Source of the DNA: Pezicula radicicola
Taxonomy: Eukaryota > Ascomycota > Leotiomycetes > Helotiales > Dermateaceae
NCBI GenBank assembly: GCA_003008705.1
Contig: PDUO01000004.1
Span: 372,001 to 436,000, forward strand
Length of the DNA stretch: 64,000 nt
Direction: 5' to 3'
The first letter of the stretch is position 1. Each line of letters opens with the position of its first letter. Shown piece after piece: positions 22,186 to 33,920 of this stretch. The notes beneath the pieces are model-generated. The model had not been told where the DNA came from. It made no database searches and saw only the letters and a list, made by a program, of their open reading frames with translations. A program made the position numbers and the translations under genes.

Positions 22186-22584
22186 ATGACTACAGGAGAC
22201 ACATCTTCATACAGACCCTTAAACATCCCGCAGTCACCCTCACTCAAGAGAACAAGTAGTTCAGCAGGCAATAGTGCTCCATATCTAGCAAGCAAGAGAC
22301 CCTCTTCCGCTAAAATGCACGTATACATTGTGAAAGAAGGAAGCTATCCTCAAGAAGGCGAGGGTGGTGATGAGATTCTCGCCGTTTATGCAAGACTTGA
22401 GGATGCCAACAACAAGGTTCGCGATCATCTTGAGCAATATGAAGACCCTGAGGATTGTGAAGAGGGATTCAATGAGGATGGGTGCTTCTGGTGGAGTGCT
22501 GGCGATGTCGGAGAGGGCGATGCTGTGAAAGTGTATGTGGAAAAATGGGAGGTTCAAGATTCTGGACCTGGAATAAAAGATTAA
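22186..22584 (+). CDS. Small acidic protein of unknown function
   Basis: A single exon of 132 residues. I do not recognise a named domain. The first 43 residues are Ser/Pro/Arg-rich and probably disordered. From residue 44 the compact part begins (MHVYIVKEGSYPQEGEGGDE), followed by ILAVYARLEDANNKVRDHLE, an acidic EDPEDCEEGFNEDGCFWWSA stretch and AVKVYVEKWEVQDSGPG. The beta-helix-beta pattern 'vyvVkE..e..gvyasledAn..vr..l' recurs in fungal hypothetical proteins, so the compact part is probably a real domain. A start at the internal Met44 would give an 89-residue protein and cannot be excluded. Confidence 0.7.
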   Translation: MTTGDTSSYRPLNIPQSPSLKRTSSSAGNSAPYLASKRPSSAKMHVYIVKEGSYPQEGEGGDEILAVYARLEDANNKVRDHLEQYEDPEDCEEGFNEDGCFWWSAGDVGEGDAVKVYVEKWEVQDSGPGIKD

Positions 22585-24652
22585 CAATTCGGGATTGACC
22601 AAGAACATCTCAGACGAGCTTCGAAAACGAGCCATGGAGAAGTCCGGTATTGGGAATGAAGACAGTCTTTAGGCCACGACTTACACGACTACGGATTAGC
22701 GAGCGACAAACTTATCAATCTCTTCTGGATTATTGCAACTACTACCACTAGATACACTTCATAGTGCAAATTTCTCCACAGCCCGCATTGCAACATATTA
22801 TCTCTATACAGTACAGGCTGTCCAATTATGACGATGCCTGGCTTTCAACATAATACCACAAGGTCACGAGAGTAAAAGATAAAGTTGCCTTCAGATAGAC
22901 AAGTAGATGGCATGCGAAACAATACGCATAGTCTGTATCAAGGAAAATAGTTGTTGCGTTTTCAGCCACGGGCAACTATTCAGCATCAGCATCTAGCTAT
23001 GGGAGGAGCCGAGAGTAATCGCTCTGTTGCTTAGCTTCAGCGCCACAGAATAGTGGTCTTGCTAAAACACAAGACCGCATTCAACCGCCTTCGCTGTCAA
23101 GAATGCCACGGGGGGCAAACACTTGTGGGTTTTGGCGATTGCATTGCTTCGGCCAAAGTCAACTCTTGAGAAAAGAGGCCATCTACTGTCAAAGTGGGAC
23201 GAGAGTTTGAGTACAATTCACGACCTGGCTTCCACTTGGATGGTAGAAACCATAACGAGAGTTGTTGCCTTTAGATCTAGTAGTAACTGACACACAAATA
23301 TGGGCGTTGTAACAGGTTCGCATGAACGGAAATCAAAATACGAAAGCTGACGGACTCACGGATGTGAGCCGTGAATGCGGACATGCGGAAGGAAACAGAA
23401 GAGAGCTTAGATACCACTATTAGTCAATATTCATGGAAACTGCAAAGTTTATGTATGATCAATTCTTTTCCTCCTGCAATTAACGCGCGAGTTCTGATTT
23501 TAGAAGAAACCTGGCCCTTCTTCAAACTTTCCCAATGAGCCGAACAATATGTTATTCCTAGGCGAATCAGAAAGATAGCTTCATCACTTCACACCGTCCA
23601 CGATTTGATACAAAATCAACCACGCATATTGTCTCTAGTCTAAAATTGATGGTTGGGGTGGTAGACCAGTCGTCACGGATAGTAGCTACGGAGTTTACGA
23701 ATAATCGGATAGATAATTGGGAGACGGCAGTGGGGTCCACAGAGGGAGGGCCACTTAATGTACTTGTACCTACAATAGTCAATGAAAGAGCATTTGTAGC
23801 AGGAAACAAAGATGTAGAAAACCAGAAACAACGGCACAACGAAGACAGAAACAAACGAAGCGAAGAGCAAAGAGAGAACCGAAAATCTCCATATAGGGCG
23901 TTTCTCTTGGACATTGTACAGTGCTTAGATCTATTCACATTACAAAGATCTAGATCATATCTAGTATCCAAGGTAAATATAATTCGACTTACTGGAGAAT
24001 TCAACCAGTTTTCAGTCAAGTCTGAAGAAGATTTACTCTGGCGAAATTGTAGTGAACTTTGCAATCTCAGTACCTAACTTCCTAAACTAATGTAGGGTTC
24101 AATACCGTTCAAGAGATCTCTGAAAATCCAGATTAATATAAGGTGTGTATGGTACAAATAATTATTCGGATGAGGTTACTCGGTTTAAGTCCTGACTTAC
24201 TGTAAGTATGTAACGTGTTCAATTTGCCGTAATTTACAGCAGACTTGATTCAGGAGATTCAATGGGAATGACTCAATTGAAGTGGGCAACTTACTTTCTA
24301 TACATAATAAACTCAAATTATTAAATCGATCATATGCCTAATATTAAACAGCATTCTTAGCCCCGTACACATATCATGACACAGACTTTTATCAGTTGCG
24401 ATAATACCTGTTCTTAAGCGAGCGTTAGAGCAAAAGTACAGAATCACGATCTGCATTAACAGACACTTTTTAGTATAAATGAAGTGGCGTTGGAACTAAT
24501 TGTATGTTCCTGTGGCTACCCATGAGATAATTTACATGTTTTTTGTATTATGCCTACAATTCTACCTCTATAAAAACAAAGCTCGCTAATCTTTTTAACA
24601 CGTACCAAAATGCCTATTTACAATCACTCAGTTCAACCAATGTTAAACGACA
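22585..24652. other. 2-kb intergenic region without a supported gene
   Basis: Lies downstream of both flanking genes. At 23567-24077 it has two overlapping open frames on opposite strands (165 and 143 codons) with no recognisable domain; they shadow each other. Degenerate fragments resembling the dispersed ACTTGATTT unit occur at about 24170-24300. An unannotated non-coding transcript is possible but not visible. Confidence 0.4.
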
Positions 24653-26527
24653 TCATGCCATACCAGCAATCCTCTTGATACTCAACCACATTTCGAAGGC
24701 CTCAAGCTTTAACTCGACTCTAAAATAACCCAACCAGGCACCAAGCAACCTGATAGTATTCTTTGGCCACAGTAGACTACCATGATTGCGGATATTCTCA
24801 ACCTGTTCCTCAAACACTGTCTTCGAGCAATACCTCGCTAGGATCAAGAATGTCCGCACGGGTCCTTGCCGTGTATGCAGGTTCTCGTCTAAACTTCTTG
24901 TGAGGTCATTTGTCTTCAGAATAAGGAGAATGATGCGCGGGACTTGGCCGAGCATCTCAATAAGCTGCTGCAGCATGCCGTCGCCGAGCTTATCGCTAAG
25001 ATACTCTTTCTCTTCTTCAGTACGAGCAGCTGCTACTGATTTAGTAAGGACTCTGTAGTCTCTTCCCGTTATAGCAGATGCGAATAGCGGGAATTGGTCG
25101 TCGCTAACTCCAGCAACTTCGTGGGCGTATTTCCTCATTCGTGACTCGTCCGCATCAATTACCGCTAGCCAGAGTTTTGCGTATGATCTTCGGAGTTCAA
25201 TTGGCACATCTCGATACAGGCCATGGTCATAGATGATAACATCGAAATTGTTGCCTCGTCGCTTAGTATTCTTCCTTATGGCAAGGTTTCCGCCGTGCGG
25301 GTCGCAATGCAAAGGGGCGTCTTTTCCAAAAATCATTTCGTTGAAGATCCGGGCTAGGGCTGCCGAGACCTCGTCGCGGTCGATCCCATTCGAGTCTAAA
25401 TACTCAAGATCATCTGGTCGATGGCCAGAGACATTTTCCATGACCAGGATCCGTTTCTTTGCCCACAAAACATCAGGGATTACCACAGGAAGCTCAGGTA
25501 CGTGCGAAAAATACTCTTTGGCCCGTAGAGCATTCTGCCCTTCCAGGTTGAAATCCAGCTCCTGAGGCAAAGAAACTTCCATCTCTGAGGAAAGCCATTC
25601 CAAATCATATTCTGGGAAGAATTTCTTCAATGTGCTGAAAGTGAAGCTGGTTAATGCCAGATCCAGACTCGCCCATTCTGCTAACGCTGGATGTTGGACC
25701 TTCACAGCAACTTTCTGCCCAGTTTCCTTCACAGTTGCAAGATGTACTTGTGCTAATGACGCCGCACCTATTGGCTCTTGGGCAAACTCTGAGAAATATT
25801 CTGATATAGGCTCGCCTGTGTCTGTCATGAACATCTCTTCGATTGATTCAATTGAAGAAACCGGACATTTATCTTGAAGGGGTATAAAGGTTGTGGTCCA
25901 TTCGGTTGGCAGTAGGTAGTTCATGGCGCTCTGTCACAGCTGGTTAGGAAAGACCCTTGACATTAGATGACTGAGCAAACTCACCAGATGCTGTCCAAGT
26001 TTAATAAATATGCTGCCATTCTTCTCCAACACCTGCAGTGTCCGAGTCGCACATCTCTGGTGGCAATCCTTCAGTGTCCTTGTCTTCTCCTCTTCGTCGT
26101 CCGTCTTCTCGTTTTGGTTCAAGGTAACTCGGTAACTAGAAAGGGGTTAGTTAATACCTCGAATACAGCGTATACCTCTAAGAACTTACTCATTAATACA
26201 CACAAATAGTGTGCTCACCACTCTCCCCGTCCTCTCAGCACCCTTGTACGCATGCTTTATATCATCCGTAAATGCAAGCCCACTAATGCCCAGGGTCCCA
26301 CCCGCCGCAGCTAGCAAGACTGTTCCCTTCCTCTTCTGTTTCGATAGTGGTCGTGTCGAATTCGTAGAATATCTCAGCCGCTGCTTCACTGTCCCCGATT
26401 GCTTTCCACTCTGCTGCAGACACCGCCGACAAGTCCAGGGTGCTGATGCCTGCTTCCACAGTGGCGCAACGCTGAATCCTTTCATATTTTCGATTAACAT
26501 GAGCCCATGCAACCGAGTTGCGATCAT
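24653..26527 (-). CDS. ABC1/ADCK-family atypical kinase, mitochondrial (ADCK1/Mcp2-like)
   Basis: Exons 26527-26190, 26135-25985 and 25930-24653 give 588 residues. The basic, Ser/Gln-rich start and the span GTVLLAAAGGTLGISGLAF (about 68-86) fit a mitochondrial presequence plus inner-membrane anchor. UbiB-type motifs are present: KxGQ (FIKLGQHL), the Ala-rich nucleotide loop EPIGAASLAQVH, the catalytic-lysine strand VAVKVQHP, the HCDPHGGN loop and YDHG in the DFG position. These mark the ADCK1/Mcp2(Cqd2) branch, which in yeast influences coenzyme Q distribution and mitochondrial lipid balance; that role is transferred by family. It is divergent from a small membrane-protein gene 216 bases away. 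The next in-frame Met10 is an alternative start. Confidence 0.92.
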
Positions 26528-26743
26528 AAAATCATTGTCGGCTTCGGTCGTGTGGTCTCTACTGAAGTGGGAGGTTTTGTTGAGACATGTCCAGAAAATG
26601 TTCGTCCCATCGTCATCGGCTCCATAATCCCTGTCGCCGCTCCCTGTACCTGACCTGACCCGTTGCGACTCTCAACCTCGAGCGCTTCTTTCTACAATTG
26701 AACAGACCTTCAAATAAATGAAGCATCGCACAAGAAATCCAAG

Positions 26744-27136
26744 ATGCCACCAAAGTTTAACATAAATGCAAAGGTATATTCACACTCACAAACTAAAGTA
26801 CTTCTAACTAATAAACTCAAGTCAATTACAATGCCCCTCGCGGCGTTCACCATGGCCACTCTCCTCTTTGTCTACACGCGGACCTCAATTCATGCTGCAA
26901 AACGCAACGCTCAGAAACACCGAGAAGCAGATGGTGGCCAGATCAGCTGGCATAATGAGAGTCTGAGGCGACATGGAAAGCTTGAGCCCCCTGAGAAGCA
27001 AGGCACGGTAGAGCAGCTGACGGGTTTGGCAAAGGATAATCTAAGCAAAGTTGTACGGAAAGGGGAAGCCTCCGCGACAACAGAGGAGGAAGAAAAGATT
27101 AGGGAGCTTGCGAGGAAGGGCAAGGGCGGTGGTTGA
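26744..27136 (+). CDS. Small single-pass membrane protein, unknown function
   Basis: Modelled as exons 26744-26773 and 26822-27136, giving 114 residues (MPPKFNINAK joined to SITMPLAAFTMATLLFVYTR). The 48-base intron has GTATAT, a CTAAC-type branch sequence and CAAG, but it is a multiple of three without a stop, so the unspliced 130-residue form is also open. The hydrophobic stretch (about 14-27) is followed by a basic, hydrophilic region (AAKRNAQKHREADGGQISWH) and a Lys/Glu-rich tail ending KGKGGG. Size and topology suggest a tail exposed on one side of an organelle membrane. I recognise no named family. Confidence 0.7.
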   Translation: MPPKFNINAKVYSHSQTKVLLTNKLKSITMPLAAFTMATLLFVYTRTSIHAAKRNAQKHREADGGQISWHNESLRRHGKLEPPEKQGTVEQLTGLAKDNLSKVVRKGEASATTEEEEKIRELARKGKGGG

Positions 27137-28443
27137 AGAAGAGAAATGAGCTCTAGATGCTATAGTATTAAGTGGCGTGATATGATAGGAATTGGTCGTA
27201 TGCTGCATTTTGGGAGTTATGGTAGCGAGGATATTATTAAGGCGTCTTTTTATATGGTAAGAAAGATCCAAAAGCAAACAGTTAATCAGCTTAAGTTAAT
27301 TGTGCTATAAGCAACTGCAGTAGAACTTGGGTCAAGGATGGCGAAACATCTTTGAACTTTTGTTTAGTGGGTCTGTGACTTCAGTACTTCAACTTGCTTG
27401 TTCCTGAGAGTAACAGTGAGCACTCAATTAAGAAGGGACTTAGGTATGTAATTAGCAAGTTAATTTACCTACGAAGTAGCTACTTAGCAAAGCAACAGGT
27501 GCCGCCTGGCATCCAAGCTTCCAATTTAGTAATAGACACCTACTTAGGTAGGCCCTGAATAACACAAAGGTTACTATGCCTTCCTGAGCAACTGGTGCGA
27601 AGTTATATGAAGTCTTACTAAGCAGATTTTCTTTTCGACGGAACCAACCTGGAAAGTAGAAAGTACTTATCACGTGTAATAATATCTGCATTCGGGGTTC
27701 GGATTCACTGGGCGAGCGCAGATCAGATAGCAACCTTTCTGGAGGCTGCAGCCAACCAATCCGAGCGTAAGTCAAGCATCTCTTAGCAGCTGCCCCCCAC
27801 TCTATGATCCAATTCCAAGCTTTTGCTCACTGCAGCCTGCACCTGACAGCTCTTCTTTCTTTAAACTCAACTTATCGTGTGCCTTCTAGAAAGTAGATTC
27901 GAAACAACTCCAGAATTAAGGTAGATGGTCCCAAGTAGTTTAATTATAAGTCACTAGAATAATTCAACGGAGAGCAGCTGGAATTTGGCGTGAATGGCAC
28001 GAACTGCTAAAAATGCCGGATAACTTTAGTGTGGATAAGGTCTACACCGATCAGAATATTCGCATGGTTCAATTGGCTGAAGGGCTTAGAGCCGCAGAGT
28101 GTCGGCACCCTAGAGTTGGAAATACTTACTATAGAGACGCCATGTATCCATAAATGGACGCTATTAGACCTGGGCAGGGACATCCGAGCTCTGCTCCGAT
28201 ATCCACAACTTCTTCAGTCCATCCTCAATCCTTTATTACTGCTTGTAAATCCTTACCGCCTACCCCTCAAACCCCCAGCAACTACAGGACGATATTGGAG
28301 GCAATCAATGGCCTGCGATAACCGCTAGCAGCTTTGTCTCTGGAGTGCTGCGTGGGAAATTCCCCGCACACCACCGGGCGACGACGTTCGAAGGCTCAAT
28401 CTTGGGCGCAAGAAGCTGAGCATATACCGGCGCCTCCTTGACA
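27137..28443. other. Intergenic, 1.3 kb
   Basis: Upstream of the mitochondrial carrier gene. AT-rich from 27137 to about 28000, with scattered AAGTTAATTTACC/ACTTAGG sequence that weakly resembles the dispersed repeat near 27420-27545. Open frames are short and unconvincing. Confidence 0.4.
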
Positions 28444-29675
28444 ATGTCGCACGAACGCAGCACTCCAACCTCTCCACCCTCCGCCCAACCTTTCTCAACA
28501 AGTTCCTCGGCCTTCACGGATCACACAATACCTCTTACAGCTTTCGAGGATTTCTGTGTGAAAAGGTCGAGATCCTCATTCAATGCTATTGCAGGAGCCG
28601 CCGGAGGTTTTACTTCGGCAATAGTCTCCTGTCCTCTAGATGTAATTAAGACGAAGTTGCAGGCACAGGGAGGGTTTAGAGCGCGGCAAGCTAAAGCCAA
28701 TCTGGGACATGTGGTATACTCGGGTGTGCTGGGGACAGGGCGAGTCATCTGGCGGGAGGATGGGTTGAAGGGAATGTATAGAGGCTTAGGGCCGTTAATG
28801 CTGGGCTATATACCGACATGGGCTGTCATGTTTACTGTCTACGGAAAAGCAAAGGACCATTTTTCCAAGACCCAAAGTAAGAACTATGTCCCTATCCTTT
28901 GTTGGCAATCTTTGTACTGACATATGGTTCAGCTAATGAAAATTTCGCCAATTTCTACTCATCACTCATAGCTGGTTGCTGTTCAACCATGCTCACCAAT
29001 CCAATTTGGGTGATAAAGACTCGTCTCATGTCACAAGTCAGTCGGAAAGCAACGAACAATGAAGCTCGACCACCTTGGCATTACCGGTCAACTTTCGATG
29101 CCGCCAAGAAGATGTATAAAACAGAGGGTATTCTTTCTTTTTACTCCGGCCTTACTCCCGCTCTTCTGGGATTGACACATGTTGCCGTACAATTTCCTGC
29201 GTATGAGTTTTTAAAGAAGAAGTTTACTGGTCAAGGAATGGGCCAGGGTTCGCGCGACGATACTAGCTCTCACTGGTTTGGAACATTATCAGCAACTGTG
29301 TTGAGCAAAATCGTAGCGAGTTCCGCAACATATCCCCACGAAGTCATCAGAACAAGACTTCAGACACAACAGAGATCTGCGCCTGCGGCTACCTCCAAGT
29401 TTGCGACTTTCAAAGGAGGAATGACCGCATTAGAACAAGGACAGATTCTTGAAACTACGAAGACTGCTCTGCCACGGTATAGAGGGATAGTTACAACTTT
29501 CAGAACCATTCTTCGGGAAGAAGGCTGGCGAGCATTCTATGCCGGTATGGGCGTAAATATGGTGCGGACAGTCCCTGCAGCAGCTACTTACATGCTCACG
29601 TACGAATTTATTATGAAAGAACTTAGAGAGACGAGGGAAGAAGGATTGCGGAAACAAGAAGCCGTAGGCTGGTGA
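28444..29675 (+). CDS. Mitochondrial carrier, NAD+/nucleotide type (Yia6/NDT-like)
   Basis: Exons 28444-28876 and 28933-29675 give 391 residues. Three mitochondrial-carrier repeats are visible with signatures PLDVIKTKLQ, PIWVIKTRLM and PHEVIRTRLQ. The Trp in place of the acidic residue in repeat 2 (PIWVIK) is characteristic of the NAD, FAD, folate and pyrimidine-nucleotide carriers. GLGPLMLGYIPTWAVMFTVY is close to yeast Yia6 and plant NDT carriers, so import of NAD+ into the matrix is the best guess. The N-terminal 45 residues are Ser/Thr/Pro-rich. A long insert in repeat 3 (APAATSKFATFKGGMTALEQ) precedes RYRGIVTTFRTI. Substrate is inferred from family only. Confidence 0.88.
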
Positions 29676-30004
29676 TGGGGACGTTTAGGCGTTATTTGGG
29701 ATTATGGCGAGGTATCTTGACGGCCAGCAAGCGTATTTTCTCTTGATTGTAGTCACCATGAACAGGGGTGTGTAAATATATGTCAAAGCTATACTCTGAG
29801 TTCAGAGCAATTAAGTTTCCTATCTGATCTTCCCCGGACTTGTTCACTACCTAAAATATACTGACAATTTCACGTGATATTATTGGTTAAATATTTTGCT
29901 TAGGTAATTCAGCCCTTCCGGGTTTGCTGGACGACAAATCGAACCTCACCACCACATTGACAGCTTTGAAAACTCCGCAGTTCACACGACTTCACCACGA
30001 CACC
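29676..30004. other. Intergenic upstream of QCR7
   Basis: 329 bases: carrier 3' flank and QCR7 promoter and leader. A TCACGTGA palindrome (E-box/CPF1-like) at about 29871-29878 lies some 130 bases upstream of the QCR7 start. Confidence 0.5.
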
Positions 30005-30605
30005 ATGTCTGCACCATCTCTCACAGGATACATTACGAAGCGACCATGGCTTTCAAAAATGATGATGCCATTGGCCAATTGGTACGCCAATGCCGCTGGA
30101 TACAGGAAGCTTGGTCTGAGGTAAGGGCTCCTTTCCGCGCAGGTTGCGACAATGGCTATGGACTTTCAGGCAATGATGCTGGTAGTATGGCTATGTGATT
30201 ACGGCTTGCTGACATGCCATGTGTTACAGGGCAGATGATTTGATCCCCGAGGAATCCGAGACTGTTCTCCTAGCACTCAAGCGTCTTCCAGAGAAGGAGG
30301 CATACGACCGTGTCTTCCGTCTTCGCCGAGCTTTCCAGGTAGGCATATCGAAAGCAGATGTAGATTTTAGGTTGGTTGAAGTTTAGGACTGATATTTACA
30401 GTGCTCACTCGCCCATCAACTTCTACCCAAGGAGCAGCAAACAAAGCCGTCCGAGGTACGCATCATTTAAATTCAGCTACAAGATGTACAATGCTAATCT
30501 CGAGCGTTCTAGGACTACCCATACTTGTCACCTATCATCGCGGAAATCGAGGCTGAGGTAAAGGAGCGCTCTGACTTGGAGGCATTGACTATCAAGAAGA
30601 GATAA
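30005..30605 (+). CDS. qcr7: Cytochrome b-c1 complex subunit 7 (QCR7)
   Basis: Exons 30005-30120, 30230-30338, 30402-30455 and 30513-30605 give 123 residues. This is the ~14-kDa matrix-facing subunit of ubiquinol-cytochrome c reductase, which contacts cytochrome b. Family landmarks: WYANAAGYRKLGLRADDLIP, then ETVLLALKRLPEKEAYDRVF, RLRRAFQ, QLLPKEQQTKPSE and DYPYLSPIIAEIEAE. Like other family members it has no cleavable presequence. A CPF1-like TCACGTGA site upstream fits respiratory genes in yeasts, but the regulation is not proven here. Confidence 0.95.
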
Positions 30606-31629
30606 GGGCCCAGGTCGTAGGGGAGTGTGTATATTGGGAGGAGGAGAGATTGCAAGGGGTTGAATCACCATGATGTGGTCTGTACTGTATAACGGAGGTC
30701 GTCAATCAAGAAGTCATGCCCTATCTTGATTCTTGCAGAGATGTTTGAAGTCTGTTTCGTCGAGATCTCAGAGGTATTTTTTTTTGGAAAATAAACAGGG
30801 CTGTCGAGGATCAGGGCGTTACTGGCTTCACACCTCAGCGCAGCAACTTTACAATGAACCAAACACCCCGACCACTTGGATCTGAGCTATGGCTAGGGTA
30901 GGAGCACCAGTCCTTGAGTTTTCTGTTGACTTTTCTACGTGCAACACACAATTTTCGAATTCAGCAAGGCTCACTGTCCAAATAAGTGTTTAGACAAGGC
31001 CCTGGAAGTAGTGCTGCTGCCCTTAATCGCCGCACCCTCTGCGTGTACTCAAATCAATTTGAAGACTAAGAAATCATGATGGAAGGGATACACGAACATT
31101 GTTTACCTATACAAAGTAGTAATGGTACTAAAGTCACGGTAGCTTGCTCATTGAGCATGTTATCAGAAAGTGGAACCCGTCAATAATTAAGGCAGCTTGT
31201 TCACCTTTCTTGAAAAAGCGACAATACCCAGACATTTCGTATATTTTGCGTTCCTTCGTTGCATTTTCCTTTTGGTCGCTGTCTTTGTAGTAAGCATTCT
31301 GGCGATGGCTAATAATGCTATAAGAGGGCAGGCTTCCAATCATTGAGAGGGCATGACTTACCCTCACATTGAAGGCAAGAATGACTTGACACCACTAAGT
31401 CGGTCACTGCACACTGTGACGCTACGAGGCTATCAAAAGGAAGGTCGCGTGAGGGTGATTGCCTTAATATTAGGATGCACCTTCCTTCTGGGTGTTTCGG
31501 AGTGCATACCTTTCTTTCTCTCTCTACATTCTGTTGTCTTCTATGCAACATCAACTTTTCCAAATACCAAAATCAATAGCATCGGTTCAACTCCTTTAGC
31601 AATTACTACACGAAAAGACAGTATTCGAT
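30606..31629. other. Intergenic, 1.0 kb
   Basis: QCR7 3' flank followed by the upstream region of the unknown gene at 31630. A poly-T/A run is at about 30778-30790. Overlapping short frames at 31318-31655 on both strands are not convincing. Confidence 0.4.
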
Positions 31630-32874
31630 ATGGACAACTCTTCGCAGCCTCATGACGATAAAGCTATTGACCAGTGCAGTCAGAGCTTTCAGGAAATCAC
31701 CGTAACGGACCAAACCCCTCTCCCACCAACCGTGTCTTCAACCGACGATGGCTGCGGCATAATCCACAATGGGTCTGGTTGCACCTCGCCCACGCACGCT
31801 TCTTCATCAAGGAGTTCCGATTCTGAGGACAAAGCAATATCTGAGAATGATAAGTCAACGAATGTGTCTGAGGATCTTATGTCAAGGGATGATATGTCAA
31901 TAAAAACAATGAGCTCAGAGCCTGCGCCTGCAATTAACCCGAATGAACCGGTTGCTATGAGCCATGAATCGCATTACGCTTTTTTCTCAAGCGGACCAGA
32001 TACTCAACTATCAGAACTTCTAGAACCGCTTGGCTCCGGCAATAGTTCACCAACGCATTCGTCTGTATCTGACTTTACACCAAACGACGATCACGAACAC
32101 TCAGTGCATGCAAAAGTTGAAAAGTTAGGGAGAATTGTGGACGGACTTGAAACTTTTGGGGCGTTAGAAGACAGTTTGACACCAACACAAAGAATTCTCT
32201 TGGAAGGCGTCAGACAGGAGCTTAGCACGTTGTGCGAGCAGGAGAGGGCCAGGAGGCTTTTCGTATTTGATGGGCTTTTCGTTCACGGTAGTTCTGAGAA
32301 GATGCTTGAAAGGTAAGTTCATCAGTCCAACCCTAGCGCAACTCAAGGCTCATTTCGTAACCCAGCATGGGTGTATTCAGGCAACTCAGAGCTTTCCTGG
32401 AAAGAAATAAGCATATTACCTCGGACGGTATGCTGAAGTTTCTTCAAACCACACGTGCAGACCAGCACATGGAAATGATTCATGCGCTATTGGATGATCT
32501 CAGGTACGTATGGGGGAGCACTTTTGTTCCTATTCGGGAGTATTTTAAAAGGAGTTCCTCTCAAGACATGTCTCGGGAGCAACAACTTCAAATCCCCCAC
32601 AGAAGAAGTAATTGCTAACTCTCCCATTATGGACAGACGGACGTACACTGCCGTAGGAACACTGGAAGCTAGGGTGGATGCTCTTAAGCTCAGTAAACGC
32701 ACTTTGAAAACACACAGATCTCCTGAGATGCAGATGGACTGCCCAAGTTGGCCCTGCATCTTTTGGCGTGCCGATGGCTGTAACAATAGGGTTTTCACAG
32801 AGGGCTCTGCATGTTTTCGACACAAGGACATTAAACTAGCTAAAAACGGGCTCGTGATGACTCCTTGGGCATGA
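31630..32874 (+). CDS. Unknown protein with Cys-rich C terminus
   Basis: Exons 31630-32312, 32366-32503 and 32637-32874 give 352 residues. I do not recognise the family. Residues 1-165 are Ser/Thr/Asp-rich and probably disordered (for example SSSRSSDSEDKAISENDKST). A helical block follows (AKVEKLGRIVDGLETFGALE to LEGVRQELSTLCEQERARRL), then RQLRAFLERNKHITSDGMLK and MEMIHALLDDLR. The C-terminal 45 residues hold four Cys and one His in a tight pattern (CPSWPCIFWRADGCNNRVF, then GSACFRHKD), spaced as a small zinc-binding module. All three junctions keep frame. No membrane segment is seen. A regulatory or nuclear role is only a guess. Confidence 0.75.
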
Positions 32875-33893
32875 ACAACATTTTGTACTGTACATGGGAG
32901 GGGTCGAATATTCTTATAGTGGCCCTTGTTTACATATGTCGGACTGGTACAGTGATTCAGTGGTGTACTTGGAGGCAGTAGTCAACAGGTCTTAGTATTA
33001 TTAAGCACCCAATCCAAAGTTTCAGACAGAAAGTTCATGATTGTAGGGGTCGACGGATGTCTCAAGTTGTGTTTGAACATCGCGTTTGAGTATTTGGCTT
33101 TTTGGTAAGTCGAATGTGATTGTGTAACCATCAATAATTCAATCTTGCTATGCCGTTTGGTTGCACTCGGATTTCTGCGACTCTAATCCGTGCAAGGACC
33201 CCAAATAGTTGGGATCGGAAGTCCAGTGTCGTCGAAATCCAAGTCAACATTCCAACAATTCATGGATGCCACTTTCAGAAGGTTCACTAGAAACGTCAAT
33301 AATATAATCTGAGGCTATTTCTCACTAAGATACAATTGACGCAGAAGGTACCTAGTTATCGACATAGTATGGCGTAGTTAAATATTTAGAAGTATGGAAG
33401 TGAAATTGGAGAAGTGTGTAGGTTGTGAGGATTATTGGTCTTGGAGGGCGAGGATGATAGGTAGTGTGATATCGAGGAAGTTAGATTTCTGGATTTGAAC
33501 TTTTGTGGTGGATGAGGAGTGGGTTTCCTTTTTTGGTAAGTGATTTTTGGAGAGTTGAACTGTTGGTCTTTATATGAGATGGTGCAGCGAATATCTGAAA
33601 ATAGTGAGTGCTTGTGCATTGACACTTGTTGAATGGTGTTGAGGGTTCGTAATAAGATTGGTGATAAAAGTATAGGTACTGTATTAATGAGCATCACTGT
33701 TGCTGTCGGTGTTTACAATGAAAAGGGAGGATATAAAATATCCCTCGCTTAGCTCGAGCAACAGCGAAACAGCGAAAGCGCTCAGAGCCCAAAAATGAAA
33801 ATATCCAAACTAATAGCCAACTAACTCTATATATAGAGTACAACTAATAATATTACTATGTTAAAGTTATACAGACTCAAGATAAGACGTTAG
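32875..33893. other. Intergenic, 1.0 kb
   Basis: AT-rich region between the unknown gene and the tRNA-like gene. Near 33755-33790 there is a compact GCTCGAGCAACAGCGAAACA...GCGCTC segment with self-complementary ends (GAGC/GCTC). No coding sequence seen. Confidence 0.35.
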
Positions 33894-33911
33894 AAAAAAG
33901 CGAAAAGAAAA
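33894..33911 (-). terminator. RNA polymerase III terminator candidate
   Basis: On the minus strand a T4 tract starts 10 bases after the tRNA-like 3' end, followed by a second T4 and a T6 tract. This is the expected Pol III stop arrangement and supports the tRNA-like gene being transcribable. Confidence 0.55.
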
Positions 33912-33920
33912 GAATTTGTT

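Noticed and set aside
23567..24077. Overlapping open frames of 165 (-) and 143 (+) codons
   Set aside because: They lie on opposite strands of the same DNA, neither has a recognisable domain, intron signals or a convincing start context, and each is explained as a shadow or chance frame.
33755..33800. GCTCGAG...GCGCTC segment as a structured RNA
   Set aside because: The complementary ends are short and the segment lacks a promoter or terminator; it may simply flank the tRNA-like gene.
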